Shown: positions 1 through 9,234, counted from the first letter of the stretch. The stretch is 64,000 bases of DNA from Palsa-506 sp963755815 (GCA_963755815.1 CAVWLF010000004.1:32832-96831); one strand, 5' to 3'. Made by a program: numbers and translations. Notes: a model not told the origin generated them from the sequence alone.

Positions 1-191
1 GCAAGAACCTGGCTCAGGTGGCCGGCGGCCCGGTCAAGGGCGTCGGCGGGTTCAACAACATCCCGATCTTCATGGTCCAGCCGCTGAAGAAGGGCGGGTT
101 CATCTCACTGGTTAACGTCAGCGGGCTGAGCGGTCCCAACTTCCAGGTGCAATGGCTCCGGTCGGGCTCGCCCTTCCCGATCACGTTCTAA
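1..191 (+). CDS. C-terminal end of an unidentified protein (partial)
   Basis: The window opens inside a coding frame (codons begin at base 3) that runs 62 residues to a TAA at 189-191. The visible tail is rich in Gly, Asn, Phe and Val, with a segment VKGVGGFNNIPIFMVQPLKK, and looks like a beta-rich extracellular or surface protein end. I do not recognise the family. A strong hairpin follows 50 bases after the stop, which supports a real gene end. No start or signal peptide can be seen. Confidence 0.5.
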   Translation, partial: KNLAQVAGGPVKGVGGFNNIPIFMVQPLKKGGFISLVNVSGLSGPNFQVQWLRSGSPFPITF

Positions 192-240
192 GCCCGCGGC
201 GGTAACGCCACTTCCGCGAGCTGATCAGCAGTAAGTCCCC

Positions 241-275
241 GTGCCCGCCCCGGCTAAGTCAGCCGGGGCGGGCAC
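241..275 (+). terminator. Perfect 15-bp hairpin, probable terminator
   Basis: Arms 241-255 and 261-275 are exact reverse complements, separated by the 5-base loop AAGTC. It sits between the end of the partial gene at 191 and the start of the enoyl-CoA isomerase gene at 302. There is no T tract, as is usual for actinobacterial terminators. Confidence 0.65.
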
Positions 276-301
276 GATGCTGCCGGGCGGGCTTCCCTAG
301 C

Positions 302-1123
302 ATGGCTGGCATGAGCGACTACGAGCTGGCCCATGGGTACGAGACGGTCAACATCTACCGCCGGGGCGCCGCGGCAAAACTCGAGCTCAACCGGCCCGGC
401 AGCCTGAACTCGTGGAACGAGCAGTTCGGGCTCGACTTGCTCGCCGCCATCAGGGCGGTCGCCGCGGACCCCGCCGTCCGGGCGGTGACGATCACCGGCG
501 CCGGGCGCGCGTTCTCCAGCGGCGCGGATCTCAAGGCAAGCGTGCTGCGGACGCCGGCCGGCGATCCGGATGTCTACAACGTGCTGACCGGGCGCTATCA
601 CCCGATCATTACCGGGATCCGGGAGATGCCGAAGCCGGTGGTGGCCGCGGTGAACGGCGGCGCGGTCGGGATCGGCCTGTCCCTGGCCCTCGCCTGCGAC
701 CTGGTCATCGCGGCCGAGTCGGCGTACTTCCTGCTCGCGTTCGTGAACATCGGCCTGGTGCCCGACGGCGGATCGTCGGTCTTCGTGCCGGCCCGGGTCG
801 GTTTCGCGCGCGCGGCCGAGATGGCGATGCTGGGCGAGCGGATCGGAGCCAGGCAGGCACTGGAGTGGGGCATGGTCAACCAGGTCTGGCCGGACGGGGA
901 ACTCGCGGCCCGCGCCGATGACCTCGCCGCCCGGCTCGCTGACGGCCCGACCAGGTCGTACGCCGGCGCCAAGCGTCAGCTCAACAGCTGGCTCTACGAC
1001 CGGATGGACCAGCAGCTTGAGCTTGAGGCCCAGATTCAGCAGGAGACGGCCGGCTCCGCCGACTTCGCCGAGGGAGTCCTGGCTTTCACGCAGAAGCGCG
1101 CGCCGCGGTTTACCGGCGCGTGA
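302..1123 (+). CDS. Enoyl-CoA hydratase/isomerase (PaaG-like)
   Basis: A crotonase-fold acyl-CoA enzyme of 273 residues. The oxyanion-hole segments FSSGADLK (about 71-78) and NGGAVGIG (118-125) are present. The usual first hydratase glutamate is absent (GIGLSLALACD), and the second acidic position is Asp in GLVPDGG (151-157). That is the PaaG/isomerase pattern rather than that of a classical hydratase, so double-bond migration in an enoyl-CoA is the better guess. An alternative ATG lies at 311; neither start has a strong ribosome-binding site. The stop overlaps the GTG of the MFS gene (GTGA), so the two are probably co-translated. Confidence 0.88.
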   Translation: MAGMSDYELAHGYETVNIYRRGAAAKLELNRPGSLNSWNEQFGLDLLAAIRAVAADPAVRAVTITGAGRAFSSGADLKASVLRTPAGDPDVYNVLTGRYHPIITGIREMPKPVVAAVNGGAVGIGLSLALACDLVIAAESAYFLLAFVNIGLVPDGGSSVFVPARVGFARAAEMAMLGERIGARQALEWGMVNQVWPDGELAARADDLAARLADGPTRSYAGAKRQLNSWLYDRMDQQLELEAQIQQETAGSADFAEGVLAFTQKRAPRFTGA

Positions 1124-2334
1124 GGGGTGCATCGCCGCCCCGGCTGAGGCTGCCGCGCCCGGTCCTCGCGCTGCTCGTCTTCGTCTGCCTGCTCGTGCTG
1201 GTCGACACGGTCTTCTTCACCGCGCTCACGCCGCTGCTGCCGTACTACACGCAGGCGGCCGGGCTGTCGAAGGCGGAGGCGGGGCTGCTGGTCGCCGCGT
1301 ATCCCCTCGGCACCCTGGTCGGCGCGCTGCCGGGAGGCGTGCTCGCCTCCCGGCTGGGCGACCGGCTCGTGGTCCTGCTCGGGCTGGCGCTGATGAGCGG
1401 GTCGACGCTGGTGTTCGGCTGGGCGTCCAACCCGGTCACCCTGGATGCCGCGCGCTTCGCCCAGGGCCTCGGCGGGGCCTGCACCTGGGCCGCGGGCATG
1501 GCCTGGCTCGCGGCGGCCGCTCCGCCGGAGCGGCGCGGTGAGCTGCTCGGCACCGCGCTGGGCGCCGCCGTGGTCGGGGCGCTCTTCGGCCCGATCGTCG
1601 GGGCGGTCGCCGACCAGGTAGGGACCGGGCCCGCGTTCGCCGCGGCCGCGGTCGCCGGAACCGCCCTGTTCGTCACCACCTTCTTCGTGCCCGGCCCGCC
1701 CGCCTCGGCTCCGCAGGGGCTGCGGGCGGCCGGGCCCGCGATCCGGGACCGGCAGGTCCGCACCGCCATGTGGCTGACGATGCTGGCCGGCCTGGCCTTT
1801 GGCGTGCTGGATGTGCTGGCTCCGCTGCGGCTCAGCCAGCTCGGCGCCACCGCGACGGTCATCGGGGCGGCCTTCCTCGGGGCGGCGGCCATCGAGTCAG
1901 CGCTTTCGCCGGCGATCGGCCGGCTGTCGGACCGTCGCGGCGCGCTGCTGCCGGTCCGGCTCTCGCTGGCCGCGGCGGTCGCCGTCAGCCTGCTGGCGCC
2001 GCTGGTTGCGCCTGCGCCCGTGCTGGTCGTCCTGCTGATCGTGGGCCTGCCCGCCTACGGCACGCTCTTCACCCCGGCCACGGCGCTGCTGAGCGCGGGC
2101 GCGCACCGCCTCAAGCTCAACCAGGGACTCGCGTTCGGGCTGGCCAATCTGGCCTGGGCCAGCGGGCAGGGCGTCGCCGCGGCGGGCAGCGGGGCGCTGG
2201 CCCAGGCGACCAATGACTTCGTCCCCTACGCCCTGCTCGCCGCGACCTGCCTGGGGACGCTGGTCGTACTCCGGCCCGGGGCGCACGGCGCGGCGCGGGA
2301 GTGGACGGCGCCGGGCACCGGGCCAGCGGCGTAG
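1120..2334 (+). CDS. MFS transporter
   Basis: A polytopic membrane protein of 404 residues with about 12 hydrophobic segments. The loop after TM2 reads GVLASRLGDR, the MFS motif-A region, and ALSPAIGRLSDRRG in the second half is its counterpart. The GTG start overlaps the TGA of the preceding isomerase gene by four bases. It is probably an efflux carrier of the multidrug/sugar-efflux type; the substrate cannot be read from sequence. The pairing with an acyl-CoA enzyme suggests, but does not prove, movement of an organic acid. Confidence 0.87.
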   Translation: MRGASPPRLRLPRPVLALLVFVCLLVLVDTVFFTALTPLLPYYTQAAGLSKAEAGLLVAAYPLGTLVGALPGGVLASRLGDRLVVLLGLALMSGSTLVFGWASNPVTLDAARFAQGLGGACTWAAGMAWLAAAAPPERRGELLGTALGAAVVGALFGPIVGAVADQVGTGPAFAAAAVAGTALFVTTFFVPGPPASAPQGLRAAGPAIRDRQVRTAMWLTMLAGLAFGVLDVLAPLRLSQLGATATVIGAAFLGAAAIESALSPAIGRLSDRRGALLPVRLSLAAAVAVSLLAPLVAPAPVLVVLLIVGLPAYGTLFTPATALLSAGAHRLKLNQGLAFGLANLAWASGQGVAAAGSGALAQATNDFVPYALLAATCLGTLVVLRPGAHGAAREWTAPGTGPAA

Positions 2335-2353
2335 CCGCCGCGGCCGCGGCGGC
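2334..2353. terminator. GC palindrome between convergent genes
   Basis: A perfect 20-base palindrome (8-bp arms around GGCC) begins at the last base of the MFS stop codon. It lies in the 27-base gap before the convergent proS stop, so it could end transcription from both sides. There is no T tract, and low-complexity GCC/GGC repeats are common in this genome. Confidence 0.4.
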
Positions 2354-2361
2354 CCGCCGGG

Positions 2362-3861
2362 TCAGTAGGACTGCCCGAACAGCGCCGAGAATCGCCTCGG
2401 CCGGCCATCGACGATGCAGGCGCTGCCGGGCGCCTCCAGGTGCTGCGGAATGCACCGGATGCTGACGGCGAGCGGCTTCAGCGCCGCTTCGCAGTCCGGC
2501 TCCCCGCACCAGGCTCCGAGGACGAATCCGCGCTGGGACCGGAAGAACTCCGCCAGCTGCGCCAGCGTGGTGATGCCGGTATGGATGCCGTCCCGCAGCC
2601 GGGTGCGGGCCTGGTCCAGCAGTCCCTCGTGCACCTCGCGCAGGGCGCCGCCGATAGCGCCAGGTACCGCATCGAAACTGGCGGTCCGCAGGGTGCGGTG
2701 ATCGAGGCGCATCCGGTAGGAAACCGTGCGGCTGGCCAGATCCCGCGGTCCCACCTCGACGATGACCGGGGCGCCCTTCTTGATGTAGCTCCAGCGCAGG
2801 TCGGTAGCACGCCGCTCGCTGGTTTCCACCAGGACGCGGTCCGGCTGGATCCCGCCCGGCCCGGTCAGCGCGGCGGCGACCTCATGGGCATAGGCCAGCA
2901 CCGGCTCGGTGTGCTCGCCCCGCAGGATCGGCACGATCACCACCTGGGACGGCGCGACGGCCGGCGGCAGCACCAGGCCGTCGTCGTCACCGTGGGTCAT
3001 GATCACCGCGCCGATGAGCCGGGTGGAGATGCCGAAGGAGGTCGTATGGGCGTACTGCCGTTCATTCGCGCGGTCGACGAACTCGATACCGGCGGCCCGG
3101 GCGAAATTCTGGCCGAGATAGTGCGACGTGCCGGCCTGCAGGGCGCGGCCGTCCTGCATCATGGCCTCGATCGTGTAGGTCCGCAGCGCCCCGGGAAACC
3201 GCTCGCTGGCCGACTTCTCGCCGGGCACGGTCGGGAGGCAGAGAAACTCCTCGGCGAAGGTCCGGTACATCTCGTGCGCGTCGAGCGTGTCGGCCATCGC
3301 GGCGGCCTCCGACTCGTGCGCCGTGTGCCCCTCCTGCCACAGGAACTCGGTCGTGCGCAGGAATACCCGCGGGCGCATTTCCCAGCGCACGATGTTGCAC
3401 CACTGGTTCAGCCGCATCGGCAGGTCACGGTAGGACTGAATCCATTCCGACATCGACCGGCCGAAGATTGTCTCCGACGTCGGCCGGACGACCAGCGGCT
3501 CCTCCAGCGGGCCGCCCGGAGTGAGAACGCCCTGGACCTCCTCCAGCCGGTGGTGGGTGACGACGGCCATCTCCTTGGCGAAGCCCTCGACGTGATCGGC
3601 CTCCGACTGGATATAGCTGACCGGGATGAGCAGCGGGAAGTACACGTTGGAATGGCGCCGGGCCCGGATCTGCCGGTCGAGCTCGGCCTGCATGAGCTCC
3701 CACATGCGGTAGCCCCAGGGGCGGATGACCATGCAGCCGCGGACGTGCGCCATGGTGGCCAGTTCCGCGGTCCGGACCACTTCCTGGTACCAGCCGGCGA
3801 AATCGTCGGCCCGGCTCGGCGAGATGGCCGTTCCTGCCGATTGCGATTGTGCTACTGGCAC
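2362..3861 (-). CDS. proS: Proline--tRNA ligase, archaeal/eukaryotic-type
   Basis: A class II aminoacyl-tRNA synthetase that charges tRNA-Pro with proline. Its 499 residues match the short ProRS type 3, without the roughly 180-residue INS editing domain of the bacterial type. Visible signatures are RPTSET (126-131), motif 2 at LRTTEFLWQEGH (168-179), the motif-3 region GISTRLIGA followed by HGDDDGLVLPP, a Cys pair near the C-terminus (WCGEPDC) and the hallmark terminal Tyr (FGQSY). The GTG start at 3861 has AAAGGA about 8 bases upstream. Without INS, editing of Cys- or Ala-tRNA-Pro would need a separate deacylase; a YbaK-like gene lies at 43477. Confidence 0.93.
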   Translation of the reverse strand: MPVAQSQSAGTAISPSRADDFAGWYQEVVRTAELATMAHVRGCMVIRPWGYRMWELMQAELDRQIRARRHSNVYFPLLIPVSYIQSEADHVEGFAKEMAVVTHHRLEEVQGVLTPGGPLEEPLVVRPTSETIFGRSMSEWIQSYRDLPMRLNQWCNIVRWEMRPRVFLRTTEFLWQEGHTAHESEAAAMADTLDAHEMYRTFAEEFLCLPTVPGEKSASERFPGALRTYTIEAMMQDGRALQAGTSHYLGQNFARAAGIEFVDRANERQYAHTTSFGISTRLIGAVIMTHGDDDGLVLPPAVAPSQVVIVPILRGEHTEPVLAYAHEVAAALTGPGGIQPDRVLVETSERRATDLRWSYIKKGAPVIVEVGPRDLASRTVSYRMRLDHRTLRTASFDAVPGAIGGALREVHEGLLDQARTRLRDGIHTGITTLAQLAEFFRSQRGFVLGAWCGEPDCEAALKPLAVSIRCIPQHLEAPGSACIVDGRPRRFSALFGQSY

Positions 3862-4060
3862 CGGGAAATCCTTTCGGCATGAGGAACGGCAAAATAGCCC
3901 CGGCGGCGAGATGCCCGCGGCCGGCCGGGGCCAGCATAGGACGCCGCGCCGCGGCCGGTCGAACCGTTATGACACGCTGGCTGCAGCGGCGGCCGGCCCG
4001 TGCCCCCGGGCCGGTGACCTCCGCTCGGCCCTATCGGTGAACCGCATAAGGAAGCCCTAG

Positions 4061-6814
4061 TTGCTGGCCACGCAGACGCTCACCTTCCTCTTCACTGACA
4101 TCGAGGGTTCCACCGCGATGCTGCGGAGCCTGGGCGATGCTTACGCGGAGGTCCTGGCCGATCACCACCGGATCATCCGGGCCGGGCTGGACGGGCATGA
4201 CGGCCGGGAGATCGACACCCAGGGCGACGCCTTCTTCGCGGTCTTCACGTCGGCCCGCGCGGGCGTCGCCGCGGCGATCGAGATGCAGCGGGCGCTGGGC
4301 GCGCACCGGTGGCCGGCCGGCCGGGAAGTCCGCGTCCGGATGGGCATGCATTCCGGCGAGGCGGCTCAGACCGCCGTCGGCCTGATCGGCCTGGACGTGC
4401 ACCGCGCGGCCCGCATCGCGGCGGTCGCGCACGGAGGGCAGGTCGTGCTCTCCGCCACCACGGCCGCCTTGCTGCGCGACTCCATGCCGGCCGGCGCGTC
4501 GCTCCGGGACCTTGGCCTGCACCGGCTGAAGGACCTCGGCCGGCCCGAGCAGATCTTCCAGCTGGTGGCCGACGGCCTGGCCGCGGCCTTCCCGGCGCTG
4601 AAGTCGCTGGACAACCCGAGGCTGCTGAACAATCTCCCGGTCCAGGTGTCGAGTTTCATCGGCCGGGACGCCGAGCTGGCCGAAGTGCGCCGCCTGATCA
4701 CCAGCTCTCGCCTGGTGACGCTCACCGGCCCGGGCGGCGCGGGCAAGACCCGGCTCGCGCTCCAGGTCGCGGCCGGGATGGCGGACGGCTCCGGCGACGG
4801 CGTGTGGTTCGCCGATCTCGCCCCGCTGCAGGACGCCGACCTCGTCGCCGTCACCGTGGCCAAGGTGCTCGGCATCGCGGCGGACCCGGACCGCCCGCTG
4901 CTGGACACCCTGGTCGAGGCGGTCGGCCAGCGGAGCCTGCTCCTGCTGCTGGACAACTGCGAGCACGTCATCGATACGTGCGCCAAGCTGGCCGACGCCC
5001 TGCTCCGGAATTGCCGGAACATCGCGCTGCTCGCGACAAGCCGTGAGCCGCTGGGCATCGACGGCGAGCGCGTCCACCTGGTCCCGTCCCTGGACACGCC
5101 GGCCGATGACGATGACACCGATGCGATCGCCGCCGCGGAGGCCGTGCGGCTCTTCGTCGACCGCGCCGAGCAGCACGGGGTGACGCTCGGCTGGGACCAG
5201 CGGACCGCATCGGTCGTCGGCCGTATCTGCCGCCAGCTGGACGGCATCCCGCTGGCCATCGAGCTGGGCGCGGCCCGCCTGCGGGTCATGTCGGCGGCCG
5301 AGCTGGACGCGCGGCTCGATCAGCGCTTCGCCCTCCTGACCGGCGGCTCGCGGGCGGCTCTCCCCCGCCAGCAGACGCTGCTGGCCATGGTCGACTGGTC
5401 CTGGGAGCTGCTGAACGCCGCCGAGCGGCACGTGCTCGCCCGCCTGTCCGTGTTCGCCGGGGGGTTCGACCTGGCCGCCGGCGAGGCGGTCGCCGGCAGC
5501 GATGAGGTGCCCCCGGACGAGGTACTCGGGCTGCTCGCGGCGCTCGTGGACAAGAACCTGGTGCAGTTCGACGACACCGGCGCCCGGCCCGTGCGCTACC
5601 GGCTGCTGGAAACCGTCCGGCAGTACGCGGCGCGGCAGCTCCGGGCGCAGCCCCCGGTGGCGGAGCATGCGGCCCGGACGGCCCATCGCGAGCACTACCT
5701 GGCCCTGGCCGGGGCCGCGGCCCCGCAGCTCGTGGCCAGCGATCAGGCCGGATGGCTGGACCGCCTCGATCTCGAGCTCGACAATCTCCGGGCCGTGATC
5801 GCGTTCAGCCTGGACCAGGCCGACCCCGCGCCCGGGATCCGGCTGGTGACCTCCTTGCGGATGTTCTGGAAGGCGCACGGGCACGCCGCCGAGGGAGTCG
5901 ACGCCCTCCGGGCCTTCCTCGACATGCCGGCCGCCCGCGGGGCGACGCTGCTGCGCGCCCGGGCGCTGGCCACCGCGGCCTACCTGCTGGAGCAGACCGG
6001 CGGGTACGCGATGGCCGGGGAGTACTGCGATGAGGCGCTGGTCATTGCCCGGTCGGCCGGGGACGACTACCTGATCGCGGACCTGCTGGACGTGCGCGCC
6101 TTCGTGCTGCTGCGCCAGGGGCAGCAGGACGCCGCGCTGCCGCTGATCGAGCTGGGCCTGGGCCTGGCCCGCGGGCTGGCGGAACCTCATCTGTCCGCCC
6201 GCCTGCTGGCCGTCCGCGCGTTCGCGCTGGACGTCGGCGGCGATCACGCCGGCGCGACCCGGGATGCCGCCGAGTCTCTGCTGCTTTACCGCCAGGTCGG
6301 TGACCAGCGGCAGGTCGGGACCATGCTGGGCAACCTCGGGTACGCCGAGCTGTCGGCGGGCGACCTGGCGGCCGCCCGCCGCCACCTGCAGGAGTCGCTC
6401 GACATCGCCCGCGCGCTGGAGGATCACTACGGCGTCGTCTACGAGACCTTCAACCTCGGCCTGGCCGAGTACCTCAGCGGCTCCCCCGGCCGGGCCGGGG
6501 ATTTCTTCGCCGAGTCGCTTGACCTGGCCCGGCGGGTGCGGATGCCGGCCGGCACCGCGTACGCGCTGATCGGCCTGGCGCTGGCCGGCGACGGGGCCGG
6601 GCCGGGCCGGGCCGCCCGGCTGCACGGCGCGGCCGACCACGCGCTGGCGCTCCTGGGCGAGACGGTCGAGCCGCTGGAAGCCGGGCTGCGCGATCTCGGC
6701 CGCGAGCGCCTCCGCGCCGCCATGGGCGCCGATGCGTTCGAGGCCGAGTATGCCGCCGGGCGGGCGATGAATGCCGAGGAGATTCTGGCCCTGGCGCTCG
6801 GCGACCGGACCTGA
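4061..6814 (+). CDS. Class III adenylate cyclase-STAND ATPase-TPR protein
   Basis: A signalling protein of 917 residues. Residues 1-170 are a class III nucleotide cyclase catalytic domain: FLFTDIEGST (Asp13) and TQGDAFFAVF (Asp56) carry the two metal-binding aspartates, followed by MGMHSGEA. Next comes a STAND/AAA-type ATPase with Walker A GPGGAGKT (about 221-228) and Walker B LLLLLDNCEH (about 290-300), then TPR-like helices from about 560 to 880. There is no recognisable C-terminal LuxR helix-turn-helix, unlike many relatives. The start is TTG at 4061, chosen because the cyclase domain begins immediately; it has no clear ribosome-binding site. It is a stand-alone gene, and its ligand and output are unknown. 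Confidence 0.88.
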   Translation: MLATQTLTFLFTDIEGSTAMLRSLGDAYAEVLADHHRIIRAGLDGHDGREIDTQGDAFFAVFTSARAGVAAAIEMQRALGAHRWPAGREVRVRMGMHSGEAAQTAVGLIGLDVHRAARIAAVAHGGQVVLSATTAALLRDSMPAGASLRDLGLHRLKDLGRPEQIFQLVADGLAAAFPALKSLDNPRLLNNLPVQVSSFIGRDAELAEVRRLITSSRLVTLTGPGGAGKTRLALQVAAGMADGSGDGVWFADLAPLQDADLVAVTVAKVLGIAADPDRPLLDTLVEAVGQRSLLLLLDNCEHVIDTCAKLADALLRNCRNIALLATSREPLGIDGERVHLVPSLDTPADDDDTDAIAAAEAVRLFVDRAEQHGVTLGWDQRTASVVGRICRQLDGIPLAIELGAARLRVMSAAELDARLDQRFALLTGGSRAALPRQQTLLAMVDWSWELLNAAERHVLARLSVFAGGFDLAAGEAVAGSDEVPPDEVLGLLAALVDKNLVQFDDTGARPVRYRLLETVRQYAARQLRAQPPVAEHAARTAHREHYLALAGAAAPQLVASDQAGWLDRLDLELDNLRAVIAFSLDQADPAPGIRLVTSLRMFWKAHGHAAEGVDALRAFLDMPAARGATLLRARALATAAYLLEQTGGYAMAGEYCDEALVIARSAGDDYLIADLLDVRAFVLLRQGQQDAALPLIELGLGLARGLAEPHLSARLLAVRAFALDVGGDHAGATRDAAESLLLYRQVGDQRQVGTMLGNLGYAELSAGDLAAARRHLQESLDIARALEDHYGVVYETFNLGLAEYLSGSPGRAGDFFAESLDLARRVRMPAGTAYALIGLALAGDGAGPGRAARLHGAADHALALLGETVEPLEAGLRDLGRERLRAAMGADAFEAEYAAGRAMNAEEILALALGDRT

Positions 6815-6817
6815 TGC

Positions 6818-7390
6818 CTAGGCGCTCTGCTCGTAGGCGATGCGCAGCAGATGCCGTACCTCGTCATCCAGGTCGGCCACGCGGCGCAGGGAGACCTTGT
6901 GCGTGGCCTGCCCGGGCGCGGTGGCCGGCTGCAGCCGGCCAGCGGCCGGCGGGTCGGTGAAACGCAGCCCGAGATCCACCCGGTCCCGGGCCGCGGCGGC
7001 GACCGCCGCGAACTGGCGGCCGCGGACGAACGGCGTGTAGGTGCCGCGGCCCTCGACCGTCACGTCGTCACCCAGGTCACCGATCGCGGCCGCGATCGCA
7101 TCGTAGATCGGGCGCAGCGCCGCCTTCGGGCCGCTGTACTGGCGCTCGACGTACTCCGCGACGGTCGGCCGGACCCAGCCCGCGGCCCGCGCCGCCGCGT
7201 CGGCGATGGCCCACTGGCTGTTCTGCGGGACGCCGTGGACGGACCGCAGCCACTTGCGCACCGCGTTCTGGTCGAGCGGGTCGATGCCGGAGGCCTGGAC
7301 CAGCGCGACCCACTCGGCCAGCGGCCGGCCGGTGCGCTCGGCCAGCGACGCGCTCACCGCGCTCAGCATGTCATCGGGCGTCGTTGCCAT
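6818..7390 (-). CDS. DUF4287/DUF5655 domain protein
   Basis: A protein of 190 residues. The N-terminal half (about 8-70) has the DUF4287 pattern RTGRPLAEWVALVQASG and a VRKWLRSVHG segment. The C-terminal half (about 85-188) matches DUF5655, with FVRGRQFAAV and a terminal THKVSLRR...LLRIAYEQ. Both domains recur together in small actinobacterial proteins of unknown function; the second is related to DNA-associated or transport-associated folds. It converges on the cyclase gene, with stops only 3 bases apart. There is no membrane segment or signal peptide. Confidence 0.8.
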   Translation of the reverse strand: MATTPDDMLSAVSASLAERTGRPLAEWVALVQASGIDPLDQNAVRKWLRSVHGVPQNSQWAIADAAARAAGWVRPTVAEYVERQYSGPKAALRPIYDAIAAAIGDLGDDVTVEGRGTYTPFVRGRQFAAVAAAARDRVDLGLRFTDPPAAGRLQPATAPGQATHKVSLRRVADLDDEVRHLLRIAYEQSA

Positions 7391-7414
7391 GCCGCCAGGG
7401 TAATGGCGGCCGGG

Positions 7415-8350
7415 CTACGGCAGCATCCCGTCCACCCGGCGCATGATCTCCCGGCACAGCCGGGCCACGTCCGCCGGATCGTCGGTGAACTGGGACGGCT
7501 TGATGCAGAACGTGGTGAACCCGGCCGCGGCCTGCGGCGGGATGACCGCCAGGGCCGCGCCGAGATCGGCCACCCGGTCGGGGCCGGCGAAGACGGCGCG
7601 GGTGCCGCCGACGAGTTCCAGCCCGGCCGGATCCCGGCCCGCGGCCCGCATGGCCTCGGCCAGGCGCCGCAGCTGCTCCGGCTCCGGGCGCCCCAGCGGA
7701 TTGAACCCGTCGCCGTACCTGACGATCCGCTCCAGCATCCGCCGGTGCATGCCGGCGCCGCCCAGCCACAGCACCGGGCCGCCGGGCCGGAACGCCTTCG
7801 GCTCGAAGTACACGTCGCGGAACGAGTAGTGCTCCCCCTCGTGCGAGGCCGGCGTGTCCCGCCAGAGCACCGCCCAGGCCCGCAGGTGCTCGTCCAGCAG
7901 GTCGCCGCGGCGGCCGAACGGCACGCCCAGCGCGGCGTACTCCTCGGCCAGCCAGGACACCGTCGGCAGCACGACCAGCCGGCCGCCGCTGATCAGGTCG
8001 AGCGAGCCGAGTTCGCGGGCCAGCAGCAGCGGATGCCGCAGCGGCGCGATCACCGCCCCGGCCACCAGCCGGACCCGCTCGGTCACCGCCGCGATCGCCG
8101 ACAGCAGGACCAGCGAACTCGGCCACGGCGTGGCCGGGTCCTGGTTGCCGGGCAGCGCGTACTCGCGCGGATTGAGCATGCGCCCGTTATCGCCCGCGGC
8201 CGGGCCGAGCACGATGTGCTCGCTGATCATCACGGAGTCGAACCCCGCGTCCTCGGCCTCGCGCGCCCAGCGCACCAGGGCCGGCAGGTCGCGGCCCGAG
8301 GTCATGGTCCAGTTCTCGCTGAGGATGAGGCACATTCTCGGCGCGGCCAT
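7415..8350 (-). CDS. LLM-class (F420/FMN-dependent) oxidoreductase
   Basis: A luciferase-like TIM-barrel oxidoreductase of 311 residues. Recognisable parts are EDAGFDSVMISEH near residue 35, AVTERVRLVAGAVIAPLRHP (about 88-107) and GGRLVVLPTVSW, typical of F420-dependent actinobacterial members. The open frame extends far upstream, but the ATG at 8350 has GGAGGAG 5-6 bases before it and begins right at the first barrel strand. It is the last gene of a minus-strand run behind an FAH-family hydrolase, an extradiol dioxygenase and an aldehyde dehydrogenase, so a hydroxylation or reduction step in that catabolic route is plausible. The gap to the FAH gene is 35 bases. Confidence 0.88.
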   Translation of the reverse strand: MAAPRMCLILSENWTMTSGRDLPALVRWAREAEDAGFDSVMISEHIVLGPAAGDNGRMLNPREYALPGNQDPATPWPSSLVLLSAIAAVTERVRLVAGAVIAPLRHPLLLARELGSLDLISGGRLVVLPTVSWLAEEYAALGVPFGRRGDLLDEHLRAWAVLWRDTPASHEGEHYSFRDVYFEPKAFRPGGPVLWLGGAGMHRRMLERIVRYGDGFNPLGRPEPEQLRRLAEAMRAAGRDPAGLELVGGTRAVFAGPDRVADLGAALAVIPPQAAAGFTTFCIKPSQFTDDPADVARLCREIMRRVDGMLP

Positions 8351-8385
8351 CGCGCTCCTCCTGGCTCGCGAGCGGGCGGGCGGGC

Positions 8386-9234
8386 TCAGCCGCGGACAGG
8401 GGCGCGGATGCCGCGGAACTCCCAGTCGCCGCCGAACGCGGTGGAGATGACTTCCTCGCTTTCGGTCGGCTGCGCGCCGAAGCCGGCCGGCACCGGAACC
8501 GGCCCGGCGACGACGTGATTGGCCAGCTTGCCCAGGCCGTCGACCTCGACTTCGACCACGTCGCCCGGCTGGACCGGCCGGGAGTTGGCCGGCGTCCCGG
8601 ACAGCAGCACGTCGCCCGGGCTCAGCGTGATCGTGCGCGCGATGTCGGCGACCAGGTAGTGCATGTCCCACTGCATCTCGTCGGTGGACCCGTCCTGCGC
8701 GAGCCGGCCGTTGACGTAGGTACGCAGCCGCTTGCCGCGGAAGTCCCAGCCGGTGACCAGCCCCGGCCCGAGCGGGGCCATCGTGTCCGAGCCCTTGACC
8801 CGCAGCATCGACCCGGCGTCGGTGTCACGGAAGTCATGCAGGCCGAAGTCGTTGGCGATGGTGTACCCGGCGATGTATTCCGCCGCCTGCGACGGCGGCA
8901 CGCCCCGGCAGGTGCGGCCGATCACGATGGCGACCTCGCCCTCGTAGTTGAGGTACTTGCAGCTGGCCGGCCGGACCACCGCGCCGCCGTGCCCGACCAG
9001 CGCGGAGACCGGCTTGGAGAAGTACGTCGGGGCGGCGGGCAGCCGCGCCTGGAACTCGGCGACCCGGCTGCCGTGGTTGAGGTGGACGGCAATGATCTTG
9101 GTTGGCGTCACCGGCGGCAGGTGCACAGCCCCCGAAACGTCCACCCGGCGCCCGTCCCCCGCGACCAGGTAATCCCCGTCCCGGCGGACCTGGGCGACCG
9201 CCCCGTCCAGCAGGATCCTGCGGTACTCGGCCAT
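8386..9234 (-). CDS. Fumarylacetoacetate hydrolase-family protein (HpaG-like)
   Basis: A protein of 282 residues with the FAH C-terminal fold. Metal ligands are visible in NYEGEVAIVIGR (Glu98, Glu100) and NDFG (Asp129), followed by the conserved RVKGSDT and TPGDVLLSG-like segment SPGDVLLSGTP. In meta-cleavage routes this family acts as the isomerase/decarboxylase on 5-oxopent-3-ene-tricarboxylate. The start at 9234 was chosen over an 18-codon longer frame because GGAG precedes it and family members begin here. It lies 8 bases after the dioxygenase stop, so the two are almost certainly one operon. Confidence 0.87.
   Translation of the reverse strand: MAEYRRILLDGAVAQVRRDGDYLVAGDGRRVDVSGAVHLPPVTPTKIIAVHLNHGSRVAEFQARLPAAPTYFSKPVSALVGHGGAVVRPASCKYLNYEGEVAIVIGRTCRGVPPSQAAEYIAGYTIANDFGLHDFRDTDAGSMLRVKGSDTMAPLGPGLVTGWDFRGKRLRTYVNGRLAQDGSTDEMQWDMHYLVADIARTITLSPGDVLLSGTPANSRPVQPGDVVEVEVDGLGKLANHVVAGPVPVPAGFGAQPTESEEVISTAFGGDWEFRGIRAPVRG

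Noticed and set aside
4031..6640. An 869-codon open frame antisense to the cyclase-STAND gene
   Set aside because: It mirrors the third-position GC bias of the real gene, is Arg/Gly/Gln-rich without any domain, and the opposite strand has clear catalytic motifs.
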